Source: Misgurnus anguillicaudatus
Lineage: Eukaryota > Chordata > Actinopteri > Cypriniformes > Cobitidae
NCBI RefSeq assembly: GCF_027580225.2
Contig: NC_073352.2
Location: 5,086,501-5,150,500, forward strand
DNA length: 64,000 bases
Direction of reading: 5' to 3'
The position numbers and the translations under genes were made by a program. How positions within the stretch are numbered: the stretch's first letter is position 1; each line of letters begins with the position of its first letter. The notes under the pieces are model-generated. The model ran no database searches, was not told where the DNA came from, and saw only the letters and a list, made by a program, of their open reading frames with translations. Below are positions 35,679 to 46,423 of the stretch, piece after piece.

Positions 35679-36801
35679 ATACGTCTTACCTACAGTACAG
35701 ATTAGCTTTTATGCGTGAAACGGCGCAAAAAATAGAGAAATAGTTCAGTGCATTGTTGGATATCCTCGCCTGCTCTATTAAGGCATTCAACAGATCAAAT
35801 GAATCTCCATAAACTGAAAGGTTTTGAGGTCACGGTACTGTAGCAGTTTTCCCTTCATTATTTTACCCACTAGATTTAGGGCACAAACTGTAGGGATAAT
35901 AAGCGCCATAAGATATTTTATAAATTGTGTTTTGAATTTTTGGTCATTTATCATTTCAGTGTTTATCTTTGTAATGTAATGCTAATTTACCCCTTGGGGA
36001 AAATACAAACATAAGCAATAAAAATGAAGGGAAGTCACTCCCTCTTCCTCTGCTGATGAAGCAAAATGATACGCCATGAAGGATAGGATGAGATGCAGTT
36101 AGTAAACTGGTTGAAAACTGCTGAGAATGAAAGAAATAAAGAGTTTCGGAATCAGGAGGAGGAAATCTAAAGAGGATTTCTGGTGTTATTTTAGCTTCAA
36201 TTTATTTAGGAACTGTAGCCCTTTCCCAAAATCTAGTAAGCTGCCTACCTAGACAGCATATCAAGGCATCATAGTTTTTCTCTTGACACAAAAGTTGTTT
36301 TAAAGGTAGGCAGCAAGATTATGTTTCCTTTTCAAGACTTTAACTTGGTCCAAAATCTAAACCAGGCATTCTTACATGAATCATTTATGAACAGGGCAAT
36401 TCCTGCAACTAGACACATCACAGACTCAGCCTCCCTGATTCAAGCCTCAGCTGGGTCGGGATGAAATTATTGACAAATAATCGTTCATATTTCATATCTA
36501 ACATGTATTAACTTCTACACTGAGCTAACTTTACTGTATAATATGAATGTATACAATGTTAGCTACATGTCCTTGAATTCTTTCCTGACTGCCAAACCTC
36601 TCCAGACAGCTGTGATCCACGCTCGTCGTCTCCTCTCTAGTCATTAGCAAACCAAAACATTTTATTTTTGACAAGCTATTTGTTTCAGAGATCAGTTTAA
36701 CCACTACCAAGACTGATAAATAAGTACAGATCGGAAGTTCAATTCTGTTTAGGTCCTTAACCGCGTTTTCAGACCAAACCATCTATAAAAGTTAGATAAT
36801 A
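35679..36801. other. no gene; small inverted motif
   Basis: An inverted pair of the motif GCTGCCTACCT lies at about 36240 and 36305-36316, perhaps a small MITE; a related phrase GCCTACCTAGACAGCATA occurs at 39212. Otherwise unassigned. Confidence 0.35.
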
Positions 36802-37784
36802 CAGGGTTTTCCACGGGTCCTTAAAATCCTTCAAAGTTTGTGAATCTGAGGGAAAAAATTCAAGGCCCTGGGAAGTTTTTGAAAATAATCATACATAGAT
36901 ACAGGTCATTGAAAGTGCTTGAATCTATTTTATGCAAGAAGTTTTCTGTAAAAAAAATCCATATTATTCTCTGTGTAGTGTAGGATAATATCATAAAAAT
37001 TCTAGACTTTTTAAGCACGCATGCTAAACTGTTCGCTTTAAATGCTTATATCTTCTGTATGCGAATGTTGATTCATACCAAAATGCTTTTTTGCATAGTT
37101 GTGTTTGACAAATAAATAGGGGTGTGACGAGACACTTAATCCACGAGACGAGACACGAGATTGGGTTCACAAGAACGAGACGAGACAATATTTTTACACT
37201 TTTTAAGAAACCCTCGATGATAAAATAAATGAATAAGAAACTGAAATCATGTTATTTTTAAATGTTTTAACTAATCAAGTACTGGCCCTAACAATTATTT
37301 TTCTAACTGATAATGAAGTAATTTGTTATTTTTGGGTAATAAAAATAGACCCAAGTGAGCAGTAGCCTTCAGGGGGCGATAGTGGACTCGTCTTGCGGAT
37401 GCTATCTTCACTTTCACTTTTCACGGTTCTTCAAAGCAACTATAAACTTCCCTCACCACAACCGCCTTTCCCCTCATTCGATTGGACAATGGAAAGATGT
37501 GAATGATGTTGGGCGCTTCTCCGATCTCAGCGTTCCTTCAAAGGCGCGTGCTGTGGCCGGCGGCAAAAACCCCTGGAGGCGTCCCTAAAAGTGTCACTGC
37601 AGTGACGCAGCACAAGTTCCCTCAAAAAGGAACTATAACAATGTATCTTAAAAGGTAACACGATGTAACCTTGCTCTCCTTTGAAATATGTTCCCACATT
37701 TAGTCCTTGAATTTGAGGGTTTTGGACCTGGAAAGTCCTTGAAAGGTCTTTGAATTTGAAGTTAACTAAGCTGTGGGAACCCTG
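36802..37784. mobile_element. CAGGGTTTTCC/GGGAACCCTG-ended element, copy 2
   Basis: Both ends are present: CAGGGTTTTCCACGGGTCC and AAGCTGTGGGAACCCTG, inverted-repeat termini of hAT style. I find no exact 8-bp duplication. The core from 37113 starts AGGGGTGTGACGAGACACTT, itself the style of another hAT-like left end, so it may be an insertion absent from the copy at 26103. Confidence 0.65.
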
Positions 37785-38478
37785 ATAAATAGCCCTTTAG
37801 GATCGGTGTGTACGGGTCTTCTGTATCTCTGAATCTTGGGTATCTCAAGTATCCGAAGCACAAATGGTGCACAGTTTGCTTAATCACTCTCCGCTGGAAA
37901 TATGAACCTGTTTACTCATCTCTTGTTATTGATTTATCTCTCTCCATCTGGGCCTTGTTTTCTTTCTCTTTTCCTCTACTGGTTTTGAGTCCCTGGGGTT
38001 TTAACTGAGTTTTGTTTGTTGGATGTTAGTGGAAGATACACCTGCGGTTACTCTGATAGGACACCTGATGTTCACCAAAAATCATGTGCTGTATCGGTAG
38101 GCTACTGAATGAAATAAAGTTGTTAAAACAGTACATACTGTAGTATTAGTACTGTAGGCATACATGACACTACTATACATCTACCATGTTTTCATTGTCA
38201 TGTGCGAACAACAACAACAACTGCGAAAATAATTGACTCAGGTGTTGTTAAACAAGTATAATTAGACCATAAGGAATACATTTCTTGTTACCTCACTTAA
38301 ACTTGAGAGCCACTCGAGTTTTCCTGTAGTTTAACTAATTTGGCAACTCTTCAACTTATATAATAGAAAAAAATCTAGCTTACTGTGTAGTATGCAAATT
38401 GTCAGAAATTGCATACTCTATTGAGTAGGTACTTATTTTGTATGAGTAAATACAAGCTCGAAAAAGTATATTGTACAG
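37785..38478. other. no feature seen
   Basis: No recognised gene or element. Confidence 0.4.
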
Positions 38479-38560
38479 TAGTGGTCGGCACCCCACGGGC
38501 CAAATCTGGCCTATCAGCAATAACATCTGGCCTGCACCTGCCACCTACTCTGAGTACTGT
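38479..38560 (+). mobile_element. possible hAT-like left-end fragment
   Basis: CAGTAGTGGTCGGCACCCCA and the following GGGCCAAATCTGGCC resemble the start of hAT elements of the CAGTGGTCGGCAAC type. No right end found. Confidence 0.3.
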
Positions 38561-40150
38561 GAATTGGGACGTACTTTCATCACTTACTGTTTCTCGTCTA
38601 CTATATTTTAAGATGATATTTTTACATGCAGTCAGGGTTTATCTGGTGTTAGTTAAAAGTAGTTGTTCTGTAAACTAGCATCTTTTGTTTGACACAAGCA
38701 GCACTTTTTTGCAATTTGTAAATTGATTTGTGTTACATTCAAACTGTACATGTTGAAGTTGGATTATTTTTGGTGTAATTATAAAGAAGTGTTGATTGTA
38801 ATAAAACGCAGTTTTATAAAGAAAGAAAGTACAAAGTCAGATCAATAATGCTCTGTAATAACCCAAGTTCACCATTAATAATGAAATGCATTAATAATTT
38901 TCTGATCTAAAGCATTAAATAACTTCTAGAATAGTGAACTTTATATATTACTGGATAAAGAGAATGTAAAGAATAGACCAAACAGTTTTGCTGCCTGAGG
39001 GTTTGCTAATATTACTGTTTCCTTACAGAGTTATTTTTGTAATATTTATTGGTTCAGGTCTGCGTTTCAGCTCATGCAAACATTTTGAGGCCATTACATT
39101 AAGTCCTTGTTTTGGTGTTTGTTTTTGTCTGTCTTGACTGCTTCAACACATCAGTATGCTTCTGTCATATTGGTCAGGGAAAATAGAGTCTGCGTCTTAA
39201 AACCGAACAAGACGCCTACCTAGACAGCATAAGCTGTCACTGTAGGAAACGCAAAGACAGTTTTAAAGCGTTGTTGTTGTTTATTCTGGGCCGCTTGTCT
39301 GAAGGACAATTTAATAATGGCTTAACTGTGTGTTTTTGAAGGGTGCTGCTGTTTTGATGTCATTTAAAATCTATAAAGGAATAAATTTGGTCTCATTAAA
39401 GAGGAGAAAGAAAGCAATGAGGAGGGGAGATAGAGAGGCACAAAGACTCAGATGCTGTGAAGTTAAAACCGGATTTGTTGTGGACCGGATGGGCTTTAAT
39501 TCAAATGTTTTATTGATATTTTGATCATTTGAAAATAAAATGTCAGAGCAATTACTTTATAAAAACCTTTTTGTTTTTCCCCTCCCCTAATGTATTTCCT
39601 GGTAGCGTATTGACTTTGTTGTGTAACATTTTCCCACTCCATTTTTTATGTGCCAGCATCTTTGTGTGGCTTCAGAAAAGTTATTTTGTAAATGACTTGC
39701 AATTTGGAAAAACAGTGAGCACTTTTCTGGCACCTTCATTTTATTTGTGTAGATGTTTGAGGATGAGCTCTTTTAACTTGGACCAATAAGCAATCAACAA
39801 AAAACAACCATCTACAATACCAATGCAATTGCAACCTCCCAGAGACCCTCCAAAATCACATAGAAATGCCCTTGTGTTCATGTGTGTGTGTGCCTGTGTG
39901 CGTATGTGTGAGTGGAAAAAAACAGTCTGTGTTTGTTAAACCTTCAGTGGATCTCAGGGGACCAATTATCATAACAGGAAAGAGACACTGGTGTAAAAAT
40001 ATTAAGAGAAGAACATACAAAATATTTGACTTTGTTCTGAGCGATCCAGAATCTAAAAAAGCCTTTTGACACACACATACACAATGTACTGTAATGTATG
40101 TGTGTGTCTGTGTCAAGAGATAGTATTTGCATAGAACTTATATATATATA
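38561..40150. other. unassigned DNA
   Basis: GT-rich phrases at 39880-39915 and 40090-40115; otherwise no recognised gene or element. Confidence 0.4.
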
Positions 40151-40359
40151 ACACTCTAAAAAATTTGCTGTAATTTTGCAGCTGGTTGCCAGTAACTTAC
40201 TGTAGATGATAAAGTCAAAAAATGTTTCATGTTCATTTAACTTTGAACAAAATGTTGCCTGTAAATAACATAAATGTAAAATCTACAGTAAGTTACTGGC
40301 AGCTAGTTGCCAGTAATACCCATTAATACTGTAATTTCTACAGACATTTTTTACAGTGT
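40151..40359. mobile_element. foldback MITE (ACACTGTAAAAAAT ends)
   Basis: ACACTCTAAAAAATTTGCTG at the left and ACATTTTTTACAGTGT at the right are inverted. Further in, CTGGTTGCCAGTAACTTACT pairs with AGTAAGTTACTGGCAGC. Length about 209 bp, no coding. Confidence 0.75.
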
Positions 40360-40367
40360 ATATATGG

Positions 40368-40817
40368 CATTGATTCAACAAGGTCCTGAAAGCATTCTTT
40401 AGAAATGTTGGCCCATATTGATAGGGTGGTGTCTTGCAGTTGATGGAGATTTGGATGCACATCCAGAACAGGAAGCTCTCGTTCCACCACATCCCAAAGA
40501 TGCTCTATTGGGTTGAGATCTGGTGACTGTGGGGGCTATTTTAGTACAGTGAACTCATTGTCATGTTCAAGAAATCAATTTGAAATGATTCGAGCTTTGT
40601 GACATGGTGCATTATCCTGCTGGAAGTAGCCATCAGAGGATGGGTACATGGTGGTCATAAAGGGATGGACATGGTCAGAAACAATGCTCAGGTAGGCCGT
40701 GGCATTTAAAAAATGCCCAATTGGCACTAAGGGGCCTAAAGTGTGCCAAGAAATCATACCCCACACCATTACACCATGCATTAATGAGAAATTAAACAGG
40801 TGTTCCTAATAATCCTT

Positions 40818-40822
<5 letters not shown>
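40368..40822 (-). mobile_element. Tc1-like transposon, one-ended fragment with DDE segment
   Basis: The minus strand encodes VMVWGMISW, then YFQQDNAPCHKA, containing the second catalytic aspartate of Tc1-type DDE transposases, and an interrupted C-terminal part. The right edge AGGTGTTCCTAATAATCC followed by TTTAGGTG is the terminal repeat; the opposite end and the N-terminal half are deleted. A (GT)n run adjoins the terminus. Confidence 0.8.

Positions 40823-40882
<60 letters not shown>
40821..40882. repeat. (GT)n microsatellite
   Basis: About 31 GT units directly abutting the end of the Tc1 fragment. Confidence 0.95.
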
Positions 40883-40886
<4 letters not shown>

Positions 40887-41214
40887 AGCGCTAAACTCCA
40901 CTTCCATATAAAATGAATTGATGATATTGATCAAAGGCCCTCGGCACGTAGGGGTAAGCGGGGCATAAACTAACACAGCTACTTTACATATTTCTACAGG
41001 GCCGAGCAATCTGTGTTTTTGGTCTTTTTATTTTACTGTCAAAAGATTATCTCAGGTGAATTTATAAAATAAAGAAAGAGTGTTGTGGAGGCATGAAAGT
41101 AAATTTCTATATCTTATGTTTCTTAGTTGGGTGTGTAAGTCACCAAATCCAGCCATATATTATTTTAATCACTGTCTTGTAACCTAAAACATAACACCAT
41201 TTTGTAGGGGTGTC
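40883..41214. other. no feature seen
   Basis: AT-rich and unassigned. Confidence 0.4.
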
Positions 41215-41300
41215 ACGATTCTCCACGATTCATTTGTTTACATTTTCGATTCTAAGGTCACGATTCCATTCGATTCTCAATTTTTACCTTAGTTTTGAAA
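41215..41300 (+). mobile_element. hAT-like left-end fragment (TAGGGGTGTCACGATT)
   Basis: TAGGGGTGTCACGATTCTCC followed by several CGATTC repeats is the end style of a hAT-like family. No right end identified. Confidence 0.45.
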
Positions 41301-42327
41301 GCACAAAAATGCTATGTCATTTTTAGACTATTTCTGAAATATAATATCTGACCTTGAACCCGGAGATGCCCTGCCATGTTAGTCGTGCTGCCAGTTGAAA
41401 AATACGGTACACGCACATACCTGATAAAACTAAACTTTCTGTCAAATGAACATTCCTGTCAGTACTTTGCACCTTAAAACGCACTTTTATCACCGTCAGA
41501 CGAGAGTGTGAGACTGTACACCAATAAGTCATGTTTAAATGCTGTTTTCATAACTCTTAAGCAATTGAAATAAGTTGTCGTGAAACATAAACAGATCTCA
41601 GTTCAGAGAAACGACACAGCGGGGTTAGTTGTCACACAGTGTTACTTTGTGCCCCGCTCTCCTCTACCATATATGTGAATCAAATACTTTCGCTTCAAAT
41701 CCGCTTAATCTTAATCTCAGGCCATTTAGAAATACCATTTTGTTGGCAGTAAATGCGGAAAATCGGACGATTTTATATTGTGATTGATCTTGTTCAAAGC
41801 ATTGTAAAACTGGTCCATGAGTATATAATCTTCATAATTCATCTCATCATAATTTTATGTCTCTATAAAACCCCATGAACTTTGGGACATTATTACGATC
41901 ATCTGTTTTTAGTATGTGTCAGTGTGAATAAACAAGTTAGTTGTGTTCCAGCAGCACACATCTGCAGTGTGACTGACAGGCTCACGGTCAATGTTTAACA
42001 CGTCATCTGACAGCTCCCGAGTAAGTGGAAACGCTCTGTTTGTATTTTGCCTGTCTTCAGCTATATGATAAAGTATCCACAATATCACCGTGTGATCCTC
42101 TAATGTCACACACCTTTAATATTTTAAGCGTCTTCTATTAAGAATTTATTTGATTAATATTTGAGTATTAAAGAAAGGATAACATAACATGTGTTTTATG
42201 ATAAGAAATGAAAAATAAATATTTGTCAAATCCTCATTCTGAAATTCATATCTATTTCAGATAAAGTTTGAACTCAAGTTTATTTAAATCTAAAAAGTAT
42301 CATAAAGTATTAAACATCTTTAATACT
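41301..42327. other. no feature seen
   Basis: No recognised gene or element. Confidence 0.4.
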
Positions 42328-42705
42328 TTAACACCTTTGAGAATGTGTTGTAATCTGTTAAATTGTTCTTTGATTTTTACACAGAAGTTATGTAACTTTA
42401 TTAAGTGCAAAAATTATCCAGAGATGGTTACATGTCCATTTACAACCCTAAGATTTGTCCTTTTAAATAAAATGGTCTATTTTTGCCCTATTTGGAAAGG
42501 TCATGAATAATAATGTTGAGCTTTGCTCTGATTGGCTCTGCTCTCTCTGAGGCTCATGTCAGTAGCTCACATAGAGACAGAGCGCAGTTATGCAAATTTG
42601 AAAACCACGCCCACCGGGGGGAAATCAATCCAACCGTCTCCATTGACTTTGTATTGCGAGAAGCCGCCTCCTTGTCATTTCTGGCTTATAACAAAAAACT
42701 GAATA

Positions 42706-42903
42706 ATGCCTAAAAGCTGCTGTGTGACAATATGTACAGCTAACAAGCCAAAGAACCCAGAAATAAGTTTTTATAAGCTGTCAAGCCGTAAAACCCAGTC
42801 TTTAAGGAGAATAAAGTGGATCGCCGACTACGTTTCCCCTAGTGGACGCAGTTCTACTAGAAGTACTATGAAAAGTTGCCTGTATCCATTTTTGTGTCTT
42901 TAA
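42706..42903 (+). pseudogene. THAP zinc-finger N-terminal exon, left palindrome arm
   Basis: The ATG at 42706 opens 65 codons beginning MPKSCCVTICTANKPKNP, then ISFYKL and RRIKWIADYV. This matches the N-terminus of THAP domains: the first Cys pair spaced C-x4-C (residues 5 and 10), the aromatic SFY segment and the conserved W. The second zinc pair (C and H) is not reached before the stop. THAP domains bind DNA and occur in P-element and Kolobok-type transposases as well as host regulators. Here it is part of a repeat, so a host gene is unlikely. Confidence 0.75.
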
Positions 42904-43069
42904 ACCCTCGTTTTTTGGGGTCGACAGCTTATAAAAACTTATTTACAGATTAAACTTTAAAACAGAATAATACCTAAAAGCTGCTGTGTGACAAGGTGTA
43001 CATCTAACACGCCAAAAAAATAAATAAATAAGTTTTTATAAGCTGTCGACTTCAAAAAACGAGCGTTTA

Positions 43070-43266
43070 GACACAGAAATGGAAACAGGCAACTTTTCAT
43101 AGTACTCCTATTAGTAAAACTGCGTCCACTAGGGGGAAACGTAGTCGGCGATCCACTTTATTCTCCTTAAAGGCTGGGTTTTACGGCTCGACAGCTTATA
43201 AAAACTTATTTCTGGGTTCTTTGGCTTGTTAGCTGTACATATTGTCACAAAGCAGCTTTTAGGCAT
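43070..43266 (-). pseudogene. THAP zinc-finger N-terminal exon, right palindrome arm
   Basis: Mirror copy of the left-arm segment. ATG is at 43266-43264 on the minus strand and the start reads MPKSCFVTICTANKPKNP. It keeps the C-x4-C pair and KWIADYV, then hits a stop at a position where the left arm is open. The two copies point toward each other. Confidence 0.7.
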
Positions 43267-43633
43267 TATTCAGTTTTTTGTTATAAGCCAGAAATGACAA
43301 GGAGGCGGCTTCTCGCAATACAAAGTCAATGGAGACGGTTGGATTGATTTCCCCCCCGGTGGGCGTGGTTTTCAGGTTATCACGCGCTGCGCTCTGTCTC
43401 TATAAGTAAACATTTTAACAACATTGTACTTAATTTATGTGTAATTTAATGTTGGGGGTGTACATCTCAACTGTGACGTCACAGTCAGTGTTATGTTGAG
43501 ATTGGCCTGTTTTACAGCAATATTTGCGTGCACAAGGTTAACATAAAAATGAGGGAACAAACGCATTTGAGGCTCAGGTTATGTCATTACCATGTGAAGT
43601 TTTTTTTTTATTATTATTCTAAGGCACCTTTAA

Positions 43634-45624
43634 ACTTTACTTTTACCTTGTAATTAATTATGGGATGTGAATAGCTGTTGAGCAATATTTTTAAGAGGCT
43701 TAGTACAAGCACATCATAATGCTAGTTAAAGAATGAGGCCAAAATGACTGGAAAATATTACTTCATTTGATTATAAATTAGCACAATCTTCTTTAGAAAC
43801 AATCAATCATCACATGGATTTGACTTGTCAGTAACTAACCAGTGTGTAGACTTGTGTGTGTTTTGATTGCACATTTACTAAAACACACTGTATACTTTAT
43901 AGTTGAATTATTTTTTATGCTTCTATCGTGATACAATCCATTAAAACGACTGCTGAAGGTCTTACAGCACCGGTTGGCTTTGTGTGCATGTTGCTCAAAG
44001 TCCATAAAATTGTACTTGTGGGGAATGAAGCAACTGTTATTTCTTCTGCAAGGTTTATTTGAAGGTCACCTAAAGGCCACGTGAAGGGGAATAGCGTGTG
44101 TCTATTAATGTGTTGACAGTATGCTTGGTGCTATGAATACCATCGCTGACACCCATAGAGGTGAAGCTTAAAATGTTGTGACCTAAGAAACAAAACAAAA
44201 AACATTTCCTGAGTTGACTGGTACAGAAGCTCTCAGTTTTGTGTGTCTCTTTTTCCAAATATCATTCTGCAGTAATTGTGATTGTATTGTGTAGTGATAT
44301 ATTTGTTTTATAGCTGAGCTGTATACCAAAATGTAACATTATAACAATAACAAACAAATGTAAAGTCTGATACCAGCTTTATTATAATACAGTAAATATA
44401 GTAATAACATAATCAAAATAACTCATCAAAGGTGCCTAGTGTACTATTCCAGTTGATTTTTGAAGCATGCGGCTTGGCATTAATATTTCCCACGATTCAT
44501 TGTGCAGTTTAATATCACAATAAAATTTTTACGGTTTGTTAGTATGTCATAAACCTTACATGTGTATGCTGGCTCTGTATGTATTTTTGGTATACAGCTA
44601 TTTTTTGTTTGTCATCCACTTTGTGTTTATGAGAAGGAAACCTGATGTTTATTATTACTACTATTTAGTTTGTTGATATGATAACAGTACAACAAACACA
44701 GAAATATATAGTAACATAGTGTAAAAAACGTAAAACTTTACCCAGACCCGCCGCTGTTGCATATCTCTGAAAGATTGAAGTATACAGTGAAAACAGGCAG
44801 TCTGTAAATAACTTCGTTCCAAATTTCCATTCAATTTTCTTTTCCTTGCAAGCCATTCATCCAACTGCAGCTTGGCTCAAGTTTACATGTACGTGTGTTT
44901 GCTTGTGAAGGAGTGTGTGTGTCTGAGTTACATGAATGAGCCATATTCAGTTTGACCGGTCTGAAGCTGTTAAGCGTCTTTATAAGCGTGAGTGGAGATT
45001 TCTCTCTGTGTGTGCTGGAGCACAATGATGCTTCTGTAAGTGTGGGACAGTTGAGCTCCACACACACACACAAACCAGATCAAACAATGAGAAAATCACT
45101 CACTTTCCACTTCATCTTCCAGCTCCGATACTCACTGGAGAATCAGAAAGAAAATCAAGCCCAGTTTTAAGATCATAAGATCACATTGGATGAGTGCTTG
45201 TATTATCCCAAAATTTGTCAACAACATTTTAACCAGCGCTCCACCACTTGTTCATAGGGTCGATAGTCAGTGTCGTCATGTCCGGGTTTGCTTTTTCTTG
45301 CTATAGAAACCATACGTGTGTTTGACTTCATGTGGCAGTGCGCAGACCATTCGGGATAATACTGTACTTGAATCGTCTACTAAAACACCATTCTGTTGTT
45401 GCAAGTCACACTGTTGGCTTACATAATGTTAGGGTTATGAAACTTTTTCATTAAATCATTCACAGACACGTTCTATAAGTCCTTTTGGATCGACAGTGAA
45501 GTTGAGACTCCCATCATTCTACGCTCTTTCACAGCATTATTAAACTACACAGCTGTTAGTGGTGAAAATGACATATGAATACTTTTTAAAGGACACTATT
45601 TATTAGATATTCGTACAGTTAATT
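43634..45624. other. no feature seen
   Basis: AT-rich; open stretches near 44660-45170 have no recognisable domain. No element boundary supported. Confidence 0.4.
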
Positions 45625-46066
45625 TTAAAGGTATAGCGGAAGTTTTCTTTTTCCGGGTGGATCATCTATTGCAGATTCATTCTGATGATATGTTGACGTA
45701 AGGCCGTCGTACGTGCTCATCCCTAGGTTGGCTTTCTGCACATGCACACTTTCAGGTGTATGTGTGTGTTGTGCTACGATTTCAGCCATTCATTGAAGCT
45801 TGCGTTCTCACTGTATTTTTTCAAAATGTCTGAGGGCCGCAAGAGAAAAAGTGTCTACGAATTGTATGACAAGAAGAGAAAGGCATCTGAAGAAAGAAAC
45901 AGGACCAGAGTGTTTTTGGGAGACTATTTCACACATTGGCGTGCGCTAAAGCACAGGTTGGGCTTCCGATGCAAAGTTTTTACTCGACAGGTAAAATTTG
46001 TCATGCTATTTGAAGAAATCCATTTAAAATCACTGCTAGTAAAAGTTGATGCAAGCTTTGATTAGC
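45625..46066 (+). mobile_element. TTAA-type element 5' part with transposon-encoded exon
   Basis: It starts TTAAAGGTATAGCGGAAG. Promoter-like sequence and a leader lead to an exon at 45826-45990 with a consensus donor (CAG followed by GTAAAA). No 3' part of the element follows; other repeats begin at about 46075. Confidence 0.5.
45826..45990 (+). pseudogene. N-terminal exon of a transposon-encoded protein (WRxLK motif)
   Basis: The ATG at 45826 has A at -3. The 55 codons begin MSEGRKRKSVYELYDKKRK and include RNRTRVFLGDYFTHWRALK. This RTR-(V/I)-x-(L/I)-G-x-x-F-x-x-W-R-x-L-(K/R) pattern recurs in repeat-encoded first exons of fish and also in the minus-strand fragment at 46589. It looks like a small basic DNA- or partner-binding region. 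The exon ends in phase 0 at a good donor but no downstream exon is present here. Confidence 0.5.
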
Positions 46067-46074
46067 GGTGCTAG

Positions 46075-46300
46075 GTGTGAGTCCAAGCAGGAGGAATTAT
46101 GATAATGGCGCTCTTTACTACATCACCAATCCCAGAAAGTTTATTTATTATGTAAAGGCACACCATGGAACTTTTTGGCCACTAGGGGGCACTAGCCATG
46201 TATTTTCACGTCTAACGCCCCTAGAGGCCACAAGCGCCGCAGCACTGTCGCAAAGGAAAAGAAGACAACTCTTTAGATCACAAAGTGTGCCTTCCAGCAT
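46075..46300 (+). mobile_element. mixed repeat fragments
   Basis: 46080-46140 repeats the block at 10698-10757. 46155-46285 repeats, in reverse, the element at 53484-53610 (landmarks ACTTTTTGGCCACTAGGGGG and CCCCTAGAGGCCACAAGCGC). Confidence 0.6.
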
Positions 46301-46423
46301 GTCATATGAATATCATATCATGGGATTTATTTTATTTAAAACGGCAAAAGATCGCGTAGCTCATGTTTTCAAGCCAGTTGTAATGGTGGTCGCTTGGTTA
46401 AAGTTTATAGCAAAAAAAATGCC

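Larger units (their letters stand above)
42328..43633. mobile_element. TTAA element family D, copy 2, carrying THAP palindrome (Kolobok-like)
   Basis: Outer arms match 34517-35678 and TTAA lies at 42328-42331 and 43630-43633. The centre is a large imperfect palindrome: left arm 42600-42945, right arm 43025-43373, spacer 79 bp. Each arm encodes the start of a THAP-type zinc finger. TTAA target sites together with a THAP domain are features of the Kolobok superfamily, which is why I favour that assignment; no transposase core is present. Confidence 0.75.

Noticed and set aside
40806..41009. Minus-strand frame with (HT)n
   Set aside because: Translation of the (GT)n microsatellite.
42706..42903. 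A host THAP gene
   Set aside because: The segment stops after 65 codons, lacks the second zinc-binding pair, and is duplicated in inverted form inside a repeat element.
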